Origin: Bacillota bacterium
GTDB taxonomy: Bacteria > Bacillota > Clostridia > Oscillospirales > Oscillospiraceae
DNA: 64,000 bases
Direction: 5' to 3'
Assembly: GCA_023459875.1 (NCBI GenBank)
Contig: JAEWRY010000035.1
Location: forward strand, 10,152-74,151
A program made the position numbers and the translations under genes. Shown piece after piece: positions 8,194 through 16,470 of this stretch (positions within the stretch are counted from its first letter, which is position 1; the number at the start of each line of letters is the position of its first letter). Under the pieces are notes generated by a model. That model saw nothing but the letters and a program-made list of their open reading frames with translations. It ran no database searches and was not told the origin of the DNA.

Positions 8194-8392
8194 CTGTCGA
8201 AAAACCATGTTTTTCGATAAAACGACAAGATGGAAGCGGCTCTGTGGAGCCGCACAAAGAGTGCCTAGCGGGAAGTGAATTCCCGCTGGGCACTGGTATT
8301 CAACCTTTTGCGGATTTCGGTCACGGAGCGCAACGCAAAATCCGCAAAAGCTTTTCGCCGGTGGCGAAAAGGACGAGGGACTTTTTTGACAG
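8194..8392 (+). repeat. Multi-hairpin repeat element, copy 1
   Basis: About 199 bp, strongly similar over its full length to 59769-59968 (same strand) and 29134-29333 (reverse). The ends form an imperfect terminal inverted repeat (CTGTCGAAAAA and TTTTTTGACAG). Five hairpins follow one another: 8197-8217, 8236-8253, 8260-8294 (15-bp stem), 8305-8350 (13-bp stem with a large loop) and 8351-8371. No reading frame is conserved. It could be a MITE-like non-autonomous element or a structured RNA. It lies between two convergent genes. Confidence 0.85.
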
Positions 8393-8396
8393 TCTG

Positions 8397-8431
8397 AAGC
8401 CATATAAGAGGTGTAACCTCTTACATGGCTT
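8397..8431. terminator. Hairpin, right flank of repeat copy 1
   Basis: AAGCCATATAAGAGG (8397-8411) pairs with CCTCTTACATGGCTT (8417-8431) with one mismatch region. It nearly duplicates the hairpin at 8154-8189 and lies 17 bp beyond the stop of the minus-strand gene 8449-10305, so it may end that transcript. Confidence 0.6.
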
Positions 8432-8448
8432 TGCAGCGTCCAGCTGCT

Positions 8449-10305
8449 CTACGGATTTTCCCGCAAATAAAGGTCTTTTAGAACGACCCAGTAATTGAAA
8501 GTCCCGCTTGAAGCGTCTACACTAAATTCCACGTTGCTGAAAACCAGAAGAACCGCCGCTTCCTGCGTTTCGATTTGCAGACTCATGTCTTCTAAAGCCG
8601 CCGCGGTGGACCCGTTTTGTCCGGGAGGATATTTTTCGGAAAGCGCATCAATATACTCCTTCAGACTCTGCTCCAGAATCACCCGGTCATCCAGCGATAG
8701 TTTTAGCGACGGGATTACCTCGCCGCCCGGCGCAGTCCAATTAATCTGATAGGTTCCCCTGTCACCTGCGACCGTGACGGACCCCTGCTCATTTTTATAT
8801 TCGTTCTGAAAACTGACCGCCCAGCGGTAACCGCTGATGTTTACCGCCCCGGCGGGCAGATACAGGTAGGTGCCAATATACTGCGCAGGCGTGGATCCGT
8901 TGCCTTCCCCGGATGACCAGGTTTGCTCAAAACCAAATCTGGCCTTGAACACATTGTTTTGTCCGAGCTTCCGATCAAACCAGCCCGGCAGCTTCGCATC
9001 CTGCGTATAAGCAAGGTAATTAACCGCGTCGGTGATCGCGATCCGCACCGATTTCTCGGGCTCGGATGCCGCCGGCGAAATGGCTCCGTCCCTAAGCATA
9101 TTCTGGCTAGCGAGTAGGTTCTGAAGCCGCGTGACCTGCGCGGTAACCGGAAGAGCCTGATATCCAAGAACGGGCAAAATCGAGACGACGGCAAGAAAAC
9201 AAATGAAAAGAGCGATGATCCGATGGGCTTTTATTTTTACAGCAAGGAGTGAAACGGCTCCCACGGCGGCGACGATCCAGATAAGGATAAAGAAATACTC
9301 GGTCGTTTTAAGCCCGGTATTCTGCAGCTGATGAATGACAGCCCAGGCCTCAAAGACCAAAATAATCAGTGAGGCGATGGGATAGACGCGCTGATAGATT
9401 TTTGCCAGCTTGGAATCGTGGCCCGAAACCATCGCCTGGAGCCAAAGTCCGCCGATGGTGTAGGAAGCGGCGATGGCGGAAAGCAGTACAAAGGAGGCCT
9501 GCATGCCGCCGAGGACGGTTTTGCCCGCCCAGATCAGCAGAACCACGGTGAGAGCCAGTACGATGGGGATCATGATCGATACGAACAACACCTCGATAAA
9601 ACGCGGTTTCTTCTGCGCAATCTCCCGGTGCGCATCGTCCGCTCCTTTGCGGAAATCCGGGAAGTAGCCGATAAAAATCGTAAAGGTAAGGAAACCTGCC
9701 AGCGTACCGATATACCCGTATACCTTGCCGCTCATCCCGCGATAGAGCAGAGACTGAACGGCCCGCGCAACGCCGGAGGCGCCGAGGAAAATCACGACCC
9801 CGTAAAGAAGCGCGATGAAGAAAGCCTTATGGGCCATAAAAAAGGATGAAGTAAAGCCGGACGAGTCTTTCGGATCATCTGCCAGAATTACAAAGACAAT
9901 CAGGCTTACCAGCATCACCGCGCCGACGCGCGCGGCGGCCAGGGAAGATACCATGGTGTAGTCTGCCCAATCAGGCTTTGTACCGCCGAAATAGTAGAGC
10001 GCCAGGAAGGTAACGGCCGCCGAGGCAACGCCGAGCAGATTGGCGATCAGAAAAGTATTTGCCCGGTTCAAACGGCTTTGCTCCGCCGTGATTACCGCCA
10101 GGCTGAAGATCGCTCCCAAGGCAAAGGCCCAGTGCAGCGAGTTGAGCAGGAGATTATACGCCTCCTGCTGCGGCCAATCCAGCTGGATCCGGATTACCGT
10201 GACCGCCGCAAACGCAACCGCACAGCCGATGGATGCCGGGAAGGTCCGGAAAGCCTTGAGCGCACCTTTAAAAATAGTTGAAACGGATCGGGTAATTGTA
10301 TTCAT
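8449..10305 (-). CDS. DUF4153-type multi-pass membrane protein
   Basis: 618 residues. The N-terminal two thirds hold about a dozen hydrophobic segments, among them AVAFAAVTVIRI, FVILADDPKDSSGF after a helix, and VLFVSIMIPIVLALTVVLLI. The C-terminal third (from about residue 430) is an extracytoplasmic-looking domain with YLAYTQDAKLPGWFDRKLG and beta-rich sequence. The arrangement and the LYRGMSGKVYGYIGTLAG and YRVYPIASL-like segments fit the DUF4153 family, whose function is not established. GAGAGGTGA precedes ATG 10305. It is monocistronic and convergent with the 7581-8147 gene across the first repeat copy. Transport or envelope stress roles have been suggested for such proteins, but nothing here proves one. 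Confidence 0.78.
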   Translation of the reverse strand: MNTITRSVSTIFKGALKAFRTFPASIGCAVAFAAVTVIRIQLDWPQQEAYNLLLNSLHWAFALGAIFSLAVITAEQSRLNRANTFLIANLLGVASAAVTFLALYYFGGTKPDWADYTMVSSLAAARVGAVMLVSLIVFVILADDPKDSSGFTSSFFMAHKAFFIALLYGVVIFLGASGVARAVQSLLYRGMSGKVYGYIGTLAGFLTFTIFIGYFPDFRKGADDAHREIAQKKPRFIEVLFVSIMIPIVLALTVVLLIWAGKTVLGGMQASFVLLSAIAASYTIGGLWLQAMVSGHDSKLAKIYQRVYPIASLIILVFEAWAVIHQLQNTGLKTTEYFFILIWIVAAVGAVSLLAVKIKAHRIIALFICFLAVVSILPVLGYQALPVTAQVTRLQNLLASQNMLRDGAISPAASEPEKSVRIAITDAVNYLAYTQDAKLPGWFDRKLGQNNVFKARFGFEQTWSSGEGNGSTPAQYIGTYLYLPAGAVNISGYRWAVSFQNEYKNEQGSVTVAGDRGTYQINWTAPGGEVIPSLKLSLDDRVILEQSLKEYIDALSEKYPPGQNGSTAAALEDMSLQIETQEAAVLLVFSNVEFSVDASSGTFNYWVVLKDLYLRENP

Positions 10306-10607
10306 GGGTCACCTCTCATATCAATTTTTGTATTTTTCTCCGCGCTGTTTCCAGTGCAGCGGGCCGGTGTTTTCGTATGATTATTCGGTATAGTATCATG
10401 TAATCAGTAAAAATTAATCCAGCAAATGAACTTGGATATCCTTAGTATATCATACCGGAGCCTCCCCTCAAAACACTTGTTGTATGAATCCTCACAATAT
10501 AATAGACGTATTTGCAAAGAAAAAGTTGTGCTTCATTCAAAGGAGACTTATAATTTACCTTGTGACTCTCCAGCAAAACAAAGCCTAACCTATGCGAAAG
10601 GTGAAGA
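10306..10607. other. Intergenic region between divergent genes
   Basis: About 300 bp between the start of the DUF4153-type gene and the mprF-like gene, so it must hold both promoters. The only candidate I can see on the plus strand is TTGTTG (10477-10482) with TATAAT (10498-10503), spacing 15 bp, which is short. A 61-codon frame at 10426-10611 has no ribosome site and is not called. Confidence 0.4.
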
Positions 10608-12353
10608 ATGAAGAAACATCCTATCCTTAAAAGAGAGGTCCAGAATATTGCAATCTTTATGGTTGTGATATCCGGGCTGGTCAATATAACGCTATCCCTG
10701 CCCCATACGTTCGGTTGGTTCAATACCCTTGGCGCACTCTATATTCGCCTGCTGTCCGATTATATTGTGGTTCGCGGGGTGCTGACGACCATTGTCGGCG
10801 TTCTTCTCCTGCTGCTTTCCTATAAACTGTACCAGAGAATGCGTTATGCCTGGTATATTGAAATCGTTGTGCTCAGTATTTCGGTTATTTTGAAGCTGAC
10901 CCGTTTTCAGGGCCAGTTTACGCCTTTTCTCTTTTTTGAGCTGTTTATCATTGCTGTCCTGGCGCTCAGCTATAAAGATTTCTGCCGGCGTTCAGACAGA
11001 ATAACGGTGAAGTGGGCGGTCGTTCTCGTGCTGGCGTCGCTGGCGCTTGTGATTTTTCGAACGGCAGTCGGCCTTTTTATTCTGAAAAATCACTACAGCC
11101 ACATCAAAGACTTTGGAAACGCGCTTTACGAGTCGCTTCAGCTTCTTGTTTTCATGGATGTTCAAAGCAGCGAGTATCTCACCGAGGCGGGCAAACTGTT
11201 TGCCCGGTCGGCTATTTTACTCAACTGGTTTTTCATCATATCCGCTGTGCTTTTCCTTTTAAAGCCTTTGGTCTACAATCCCATCATATCGCGGTTGGAC
11301 CATGAACGCGTCAGAAAGCTTGTGCTTGCGTTCGGCCAGAATCCAGCCTCTTACCTTGCGCTGGAGAACGATAAAAAATATTATTTCGGCGTTTCCTGCG
11401 AAGGGGTCGTGGCGTTTTCCGTTGTCTCAAATGTAGCGGTCTGCTGCGGCGACCTCATCTGCGGCGACGGCGACGCGATTCTGCTGCTCTCGGAATTTAT
11501 GACATTCTGCAGGCAGAACGCCTGGGATATTGTCATGCTCAATGTGACCGACCGCTTTTTAAACCTTTACAAGAAAGCCGGTTTTGCCTGCGTAAAATAC
11601 GGGGAAGACGCTTTATTCGAGCTGGGCAAATACAGCCTTGCGGGAGGACGGGCCGCAAAGGTGAGGGCCGCCATCAACCACGCCACAAAAGAGGGCATAG
11701 AGGTGGAGGAATATTGCCCTCTTGACAGCCGGGACACCAAAATCGAGCAGGAGATCGAGCAGATTTCCAGGCTGTGGCTTGCCTCAAAGAAAAATCCCGA
11801 AATGGCCTTTATGCTGGGTGGGATAGGCCTAAACAATCCCATGGACAGAAGATATTTTATCGCCAGACAGAGCGGGGGGAGGATACTGGGATTTGTTGTG
11901 TTCCTTCCCTATGACTGCGCCCGGGGTTATATCGCAGAGGTCACCCGCCGCCGCCCCGACGCGCCGCAGGGCGTGCTTGAAAAAATCATCTATACTGCCT
12001 TTATGAAAATGAAGGAGGAAGGTGTACTTTGGGGCAGCATGGGCCTATCGCCGCTGGCTGGGGTGGGGGCGGACGAGAGCAAAGGGATAACCAAGCGGCT
12101 TTTCAGCTTTGTCTATGAGAACATGAACAATATGTATGGCTTCAAGGCTCTTCACCATGCAAAGGAGAAATATGCGCCCACCGAGTGGAAACCTAGATTT
12201 ATGGTCTATTATCCCGATCTGTTTACCATGCCGATTGCCTATACCATCGTCAAGGTGCAGAATCCCAAGGGAATCTCAAGCTTTGTCCGGAATAAGCTGA
12301 GGCAGAGACAAAAAGGGCAATGCGGGGAAACAGACAGTGACGGAAAGATTTGA
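10608..12353 (+). CDS. MprF-like phosphatidylglycerol aminoacyltransferase with short membrane domain
   Basis: 581 residues. Residues 1 to about 240 hold six or seven membrane segments (for example YIVVRGVLTTIVGVLLLLLS), and residues about 250-560 form the cytoplasmic GNAT-like pair of domains of lysyl-phosphatidylglycerol synthases (DUF2156): DIVMLNVTDRFLNLYKKAGF, KYGEDALFEL, VRAAINHATKEGIEVEEY and WGSMGLSPLAG. Such enzymes move an amino acid from aminoacyl-tRNA to phosphatidylglycerol and lower the negative surface charge. Full MprF has about 840 residues with a longer flippase domain, so this protein may make but not flip the lipid. AAAGGTGA lies 5 bp before ATG 10608. It is followed within 10 bp by nrdG, probably on the same transcript. 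Confidence 0.8.
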   Translation: MKKHPILKREVQNIAIFMVVISGLVNITLSLPHTFGWFNTLGALYIRLLSDYIVVRGVLTTIVGVLLLLLSYKLYQRMRYAWYIEIVVLSISVILKLTRFQGQFTPFLFFELFIIAVLALSYKDFCRRSDRITVKWAVVLVLASLALVIFRTAVGLFILKNHYSHIKDFGNALYESLQLLVFMDVQSSEYLTEAGKLFARSAILLNWFFIISAVLFLLKPLVYNPIISRLDHERVRKLVLAFGQNPASYLALENDKKYYFGVSCEGVVAFSVVSNVAVCCGDLICGDGDAILLLSEFMTFCRQNAWDIVMLNVTDRFLNLYKKAGFACVKYGEDALFELGKYSLAGGRAAKVRAAINHATKEGIEVEEYCPLDSRDTKIEQEIEQISRLWLASKKNPEMAFMLGGIGLNNPMDRRYFIARQSGGRILGFVVFLPYDCARGYIAEVTRRRPDAPQGVLEKIIYTAFMKMKEEGVLWGSMGLSPLAGVGADESKGITKRLFSFVYENMNNMYGFKALHHAKEKYAPTEWKPRFMVYYPDLFTMPIAYTIVKVQNPKGISSFVRNKLRQRQKGQCGETDSDGKI

Positions 12354-12362
12354 GGCATGAAC

Positions 12363-13055
12363 ATGGAAATCGCGGGACTACAAAAACTGACGCTGCTCGA
12401 TTATCCGGGCAGAATTGCAGCTACGGTGTTCACCGGCGGCTGCAATTTCCGCTGCCCGTTCTGCCATAACGCGTCGCTGGTTTTGGAAACGAGCGGGATG
12501 CAGAGGATAACGGAGGATGAATTTTTTCAGTTTCTGGAGAAACGAAAAGGCCTGCTGGACGGCGTCTGCGTCTCGGGCGGCGAGCCGCTGATCCAGAAAG
12601 AAATAGGTGGTTTTATCGCCAGGATCAAAGCGCTCGGTTTTCTTGTGAAGCTGGACACGAACGGGAGCGTCTATTCCGGGCTCAAGGAGCTGGTGGAACA
12701 TGGGCTTGTTGATTATGTGGCGATGGATATCAAGAATTCTCCCGCCAAATACGCGGTTACGGCGGGCACCACCCAGGAGATCCTGCCCGACATCAACAAA
12801 AGCGTCGCTTTCCTGCTTTCTAATCCGGTCGAATATGAATTCCGCACGACGGTGGTAAAGGAGTATCATACGAAAGAAGATTTTGAAGCCATCGGCCGGT
12901 GGTTAAGCGGTGCGAAAAAATATTATCTTCAGAGCTTTGCGGACTCGGGAGATGTGATCCGGCCTGGACTTCACCCGGTGGAAAAGAAGGAACTGGAGGC
13001 GTTTGCGGCCATTGCTCGAAGCCATGTGCCTTCTGTGAAGATCCGGGGAGAGTGA
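12363..13055 (+). CDS. nrdG: Anaerobic ribonucleotide reductase activating protein
   Basis: About 231 residues of the radical SAM NrdG type. CNFRCPFCHN holds the CxxxCxxC cluster that binds the 4Fe-4S centre, and VSGGEPL is the SAM-contacting GGE motif. It cleaves SAM to put the glycyl radical on NrdD. The start is ATG 12363, with GAGG 7 bp upstream; ATG 12357 is too close to that site. The opening MEIAGLQKLTLLDYPG is typical. The gene follows the mprF-like gene at once and precedes nrdD, from which it is separated by a terminator and a fresh promoter, so activase and reductase are not simply one transcript. Confidence 0.92.
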   Translation: MEIAGLQKLTLLDYPGRIAATVFTGGCNFRCPFCHNASLVLETSGMQRITEDEFFQFLEKRKGLLDGVCVSGGEPLIQKEIGGFIARIKALGFLVKLDTNGSVYSGLKELVEHGLVDYVAMDIKNSPAKYAVTAGTTQEILPDINKSVAFLLSNPVEYEFRTTVVKEYHTKEDFEAIGRWLSGAKKYYLQSFADSGDVIRPGLHPVEKKELEAFAAIARSHVPSVKIRGE

Positions 13056-13084
13056 CCGTCATATGGTATTTAAATAAAATAATG

Positions 13085-13130
13085 CCACAATATATGGTAT
13101 AAATCATTGACATTTTAAGAAATATTGACT
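13085..13130 (+). promoter_or_regulatory. Candidate NrdR box pair upstream of nrdD
   Basis: CCACAATATATGGTAT (13085-13100) matches the NrdR consensus ACACAATATATTGTGT at 13 of 16 positions. A weaker second copy at 13115-13130 (about 8 of 16) starts 30 bp later, near three helical turns, which is the usual arrangement. The pair brackets the -35 element of the nrdD promoter, so repression by NrdR is a reasonable inference. Confidence 0.55.
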
Positions 13131-13135
13131 ACAAT
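13107..13135 (+). promoter_or_regulatory. Promoter of nrdD
   Basis: A consensus -35 (TTGACA, 13107-13112) and a near-consensus -10 (TACAAT, 13130-13135) are exactly 17 bp apart. Confidence 0.72.
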
Positions 13136-13177
13136 AAACTTGCTTTCACCGCTGCGATTGCGTGAAAGCAAGTTTTT
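13136..13177 (+). terminator. Intrinsic terminator between nrdG and nrdD
   Basis: AAACTTGCTTTCAC pairs with GTGAAAGCAAGTTT and a T-run follows. It ends the mprF-nrdG transcript. The 5' arm begins directly after the -10 of the nrdD promoter, so a transcript starting near 13142 would contain only part of the stem. Confidence 0.82.
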
Positions 13178-13226
13178 ACTTGGGGTATGGATGAGCTGTT
13201 TTTTAATATAGGGAGTGGAAAGCGCA

Positions 13227-15551
13227 ATGTATCAGGTAATAAAAAGAGACGGGAAGATCACCGAGTTCAGTATCAATAAGATCGCAAATGCCATCCGGAA
13301 GGCGTTTGACGCTCAGAATAAACAGTACAATCAGGATATCATCGACTTTCTGGCCCTTAAGGTCACGGCGGACTACCAGAAGAAAATTGAAAACAATTTG
13401 ATCAGCGTTGAAAAGATCCAGGACAGCGTGGAACAGGTCCTGGTCCAGGCAGGCTACGGAGATGTGGCCAAGGCGTATATCCTGTACCGTAAGCAGCGGG
13501 AAAAAGTCCGGAACATGAACTCCACATTTCTTGATTACAAGGAACTGGTGAACAGCTACGTCAATGTGGACGATTGGCGGGTGAAGGAAAACTCCACCGT
13601 GACCTATTCGGTGGGCGGTCTCATTTTGAGCAATTCGGGGGCGATCACCGCCAACTACTGGCTCTCCGAGGTATATGACCAGGAGGTGGCCGACGCGCAC
13701 CGCAACGCCGAGGTGCACATCCACGACCTCTCCATGCTCACCGGCTACTGTGCGGGCTGGTCGCTGCGGCAGCTTATTCAAGAGGGCCTGGGCGGCATCG
13801 AGGGGAAAATCACGTCTTCCCCCTCCAGCCATCTTTCTACATTGTGCAATCAGATGGTGAACTTCCTGGGCATTATGCAGAACGAGTGGGCGGGAGCACA
13901 GGCCTTTTCCTCCTTCGACACCTACCTCGCGCCTTATGTAAAAATCGACAATTTGAGCTATAAAGAAGTCAAGCAGTGCATCCAGTCGTTTATTTACGGC
14001 GTGAATACCCCCAGCCGCTGGGGTACTCAGGCGCCCTTCACCAACGTCACCCTGGACTGGACGGTGCCCAAGGACCTGGCTGAGCTGCCGGCCATCGTGG
14101 GCGGGAAAGAGACCGATTTTAAATTTAAGGACTGCAAAAAAGAGATGGATATGGTGAACAAGGCGTTCATCGATATCATGATCGAGGGGGACGCCAACGG
14201 ACGGGGCTTCCAGTATCCCATCCCCACCTATTCCATCACCAGGGATTTCGACTGGAGCGACACGGAAAACAACCGCCTGCTCTTTGAAATGACCGCCAAA
14301 TACGGTACGCCTTATTTTTCAAACTACATAAACAGCGACATGCAGCCAAACGACGTGCGCAGCATGTGCTGCCGGCTGCGCCTGGACCTGCGGGAGCTGC
14401 GCAAAAAGGGCGGCGGCTTCTTCGGGAGTGGGGAGAGCACGGGCTCCATCGGCGTCGTGACCGTCAATATGCCCCGTATTGCCTATTTGGCTGCCGACGA
14501 AGGGGATTTCTATCAGCGCCTCGACCGGCTCATGGATATCGCCGCCCGGTCATTGGACACCAAGCGCACGGTCATCACCAAACTCATGAACGCGGGGCTT
14601 TACCCCTACACCAAGAGATATCTTGGTACCTTTGAGAACCACTTTTCCACCATCGGGCTCATCGGAATGAACGAGGTGGGCCTCAACGCCAAGTGGCTCA
14701 GAGCCGACCTGACCCACGAGAATACCCGCAAATTCGCGGTCGATGTGCTGACCCACATGAGAAACCGGCTTGTAAAGTACCAGGAGCAGTACGGCGTGCT
14801 CTTTAATCTGGAGGCGACGCCCGCGGAATCCACCACCTACCGCCTAGCCAAGCACGATGTGAAGCAGTATCCCGACATCATCACCGCCGCGGCGCCCGGC
14901 GCCGCCCCCTACTACACCAACAGCTCCCACCTGCCGGTGGGCGCCACGGACGATCTCTTCGAGGCCCTGGCGGTGCAGGACGAGCTGCAGGTTCTCTATA
15001 CCTCGGGCACCGTGTTCCACGCGTTTTTGGGGGAAAAGCTTCCCGATTGGAAGGCAGCGGCCGCGCTGGTGCGCAAGATCGCCGAAAATTACAAGCTGCC
15101 CTATTACACCATTTCGCCGACCTATTCCGTCTGCAGGACCCATGGCTATATCAGCGGAGAGCACTTTACCTGCCCTCAGTGCGGCGAGGAAGCCGAGGTT
15201 TACAGCCGCATCACGGGCTACTACCGCCCCGTGAAGAACTGGAACGAGGGCAAGACACAGGAATTCAAGGACCGGAAGGTATACGACGTGGAAGGCTCCG
15301 GCCGCAACGGCGCCCCGAAGAACGAAATACTGCTCTTTACCACCTCCACCTGCGCGAACTGCGCGGCAGCAAAAAGGGCTCTCTCGGAGGTCAACGTAGC
15401 ATACCGGACGATGGACGCGGGAGACCATCAGGATTTGGTCGAGAAATACGGTATTTGCCAGGCACCGACCTTGGTCGTTATCACCGGCGGCGCCGCAAAC
15501 AGCTTTCCCGGCATCGCCGGCGTACAGAGTTATATCGGCAGTTTACAATAA
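13227..15551 (+). CDS. nrdD: Anaerobic ribonucleoside-triphosphate reductase with C-terminal glutaredoxin-like domain
   Basis: 774 residues of class III ribonucleotide reductase. An ATP-cone begins at MYQVIKRDGKITEFSI. The barrel includes SVGGLILSNSGAITANYWL and DLSMLTGYCAGWSL. Near the end are a zinc-site-like CPQCG and the glycyl radical segment GYYRPVKNWNEGKTQEF (Gly675 is the likely radical residue). Beyond the usual end, about residues 700-774 form a thioredoxin-fold segment: LLFTTSTCANCAAAKRAL with Cys709 and Cys712, then CQAPTLVV. A built-in glutaredoxin-like domain suggests thiol-based reduction instead of formate. The start is ATG 13227, with GGGAGTGG upstream, preferred over GTG 13215. 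A terminator follows. Confidence 0.93.
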   Translation: MYQVIKRDGKITEFSINKIANAIRKAFDAQNKQYNQDIIDFLALKVTADYQKKIENNLISVEKIQDSVEQVLVQAGYGDVAKAYILYRKQREKVRNMNSTFLDYKELVNSYVNVDDWRVKENSTVTYSVGGLILSNSGAITANYWLSEVYDQEVADAHRNAEVHIHDLSMLTGYCAGWSLRQLIQEGLGGIEGKITSSPSSHLSTLCNQMVNFLGIMQNEWAGAQAFSSFDTYLAPYVKIDNLSYKEVKQCIQSFIYGVNTPSRWGTQAPFTNVTLDWTVPKDLAELPAIVGGKETDFKFKDCKKEMDMVNKAFIDIMIEGDANGRGFQYPIPTYSITRDFDWSDTENNRLLFEMTAKYGTPYFSNYINSDMQPNDVRSMCCRLRLDLRELRKKGGGFFGSGESTGSIGVVTVNMPRIAYLAADEGDFYQRLDRLMDIAARSLDTKRTVITKLMNAGLYPYTKRYLGTFENHFSTIGLIGMNEVGLNAKWLRADLTHENTRKFAVDVLTHMRNRLVKYQEQYGVLFNLEATPAESTTYRLAKHDVKQYPDIITAAAPGAAPYYTNSSHLPVGATDDLFEALAVQDELQVLYTSGTVFHAFLGEKLPDWKAAAALVRKIAENYKLPYYTISPTYSVCRTHGYISGEHFTCPQCGEEAEVYSRITGYYRPVKNWNEGKTQEFKDRKVYDVEGSGRNGAPKNEILLFTTSTCANCAAAKRALSEVNVAYRTMDAGDHQDLVEKYGICQAPTLVVITGGAANSFPGIAGVQSYIGSLQ

Positions 15552-15571
15552 ACTGATTTGACAGGCTGAAG

Positions 15572-15609
15572 GACGCGCTGCAAAATGAAAATTTTGCAGC
15601 GCGTCTTTT
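15572..15609 (+). terminator. Intrinsic terminator of nrdD
   Basis: A 15-bp perfect stem, GACGCGCTGCAAAAT with its complement, a GAAA loop and a TTTTC tail, begins 20 bp after the nrdD stop. Confidence 0.92.
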
Positions 15610-15701
15610 CTTTAATGTCCAAAAAATACCCCACATGATTCATCATAACATTGAAAAAATAATCATGATATGGGGGTGTCGGCCTGAAAAAAATAAAAAA
15701 A

Positions 15702-16406
15702 GTGTTATTTGGGACAACCTCCAAAGTAATTTCGGCATTTTTGCTGGCTGCCGCGTTGTCCGTTGGGTTTACAGGTTCAGCGGCTGCCGCCGCGCCGCGG
15801 ATGCTTGGTATGAAGGATCAAAGTGCTTCCGAATACGCAATCCTCATTTATATCACGGAAAAGAGACTGTATCTGTTCAAGGACCACATCTGTATAAAAA
15901 ATTATCCTATCGCGTCTGGGAAGGCCGGGTGGCCATCCCCAATCGGCCAATGGAAAATTGTTCAGAAAGGAGACTGGGGCGAGGGTTTCGGCGGATACTG
16001 GATGGGGCTCAATGTGACATGGGGCAATTACGGGATTCACGGCACCGTGCAGGAATACAGCATCGGCAGAGCCGCAAGCCACGGCTGCATACGGATGCTG
16101 AACTGGGATGTGAAGGAACTGTATAAAATCGTCCCTGTCGGCACGCCCGTTCTGATTAACGGCGGACCATACGGGCCGTTCGGAACGGGGTTTCGGGCCC
16201 TAAACCCGGGGGACCGGGGCGCGGACGTACTGGAAGTGCAGAAGAGGCTGAAATGGCTGGGCTACTACCAGGGAAGGTTATCCGGAATCTATGAAGATGA
16301 TTTAAAAGTAGCCCTGAGCAAGTTCCAAAAAGACGAACAGATTACAGTTAAGCACACCATTACAAAAAAAGATTACCATGCTATGGGATTGTTTGAATTT
16401 GAATAA
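15702..16406 (+). CDS. Secreted L,D-transpeptidase with peptidoglycan-binding domain
   Basis: A signal peptide (ISAFLLAAALSVGFTGSAAAA) is followed by a YkuD catalytic domain: YILI-like start, PIASGKAGWPSPIGQW, then GIHGT and ASHGCIRM with the catalytic Cys near residue 129. After it comes a peptidoglycan-binding repeat (GDRGADVLEVQKRLKWLGYY). These enzymes cross-link peptidoglycan through 3-3 bonds or cut it and act outside the membrane. I give GTG 15702, but an in-frame CTG at 15684 sits 5 bp after GGGGGTG and adds LKKIKK, the basic stretch a signal peptide needs; that start may be the true one. It is monocistronic, with its own terminator. Confidence 0.88.
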   Translation: MLFGTTSKVISAFLLAAALSVGFTGSAAAAAPRMLGMKDQSASEYAILIYITEKRLYLFKDHICIKNYPIASGKAGWPSPIGQWKIVQKGDWGEGFGGYWMGLNVTWGNYGIHGTVQEYSIGRAASHGCIRMLNWDVKELYKIVPVGTPVLINGGPYGPFGTGFRALNPGDRGADVLEVQKRLKWLGYYQGRLSGIYEDDLKVALSKFQKDEQITVKHTITKKDYHAMGLFEFE

Positions 16407-16411
16407 AAAAA

Positions 16412-16449
16412 ACCGGGTCTCCGTTTCGTTTGAAGCGGAGGCCCGATTT
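16412..16449. terminator. Bidirectional terminator
   Basis: CGGGTCTCCG (16414-16423) pairs with CGGAGGCCCG (16436-16445), with an A-run on one side and TTTTG on the other. It serves the L,D-transpeptidase gene and the convergent flavoprotein operon. Confidence 0.85.
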
Positions 16450-16470
16450 TGTTGATGTCGGTTTGCGCTT

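Noticed and set aside
10426..10611. A 61-codon frame before the mprF-like gene
   Set aside because: No ribosome site, no recognisable sequence, and it overlaps the likely promoter and the start of the next gene.
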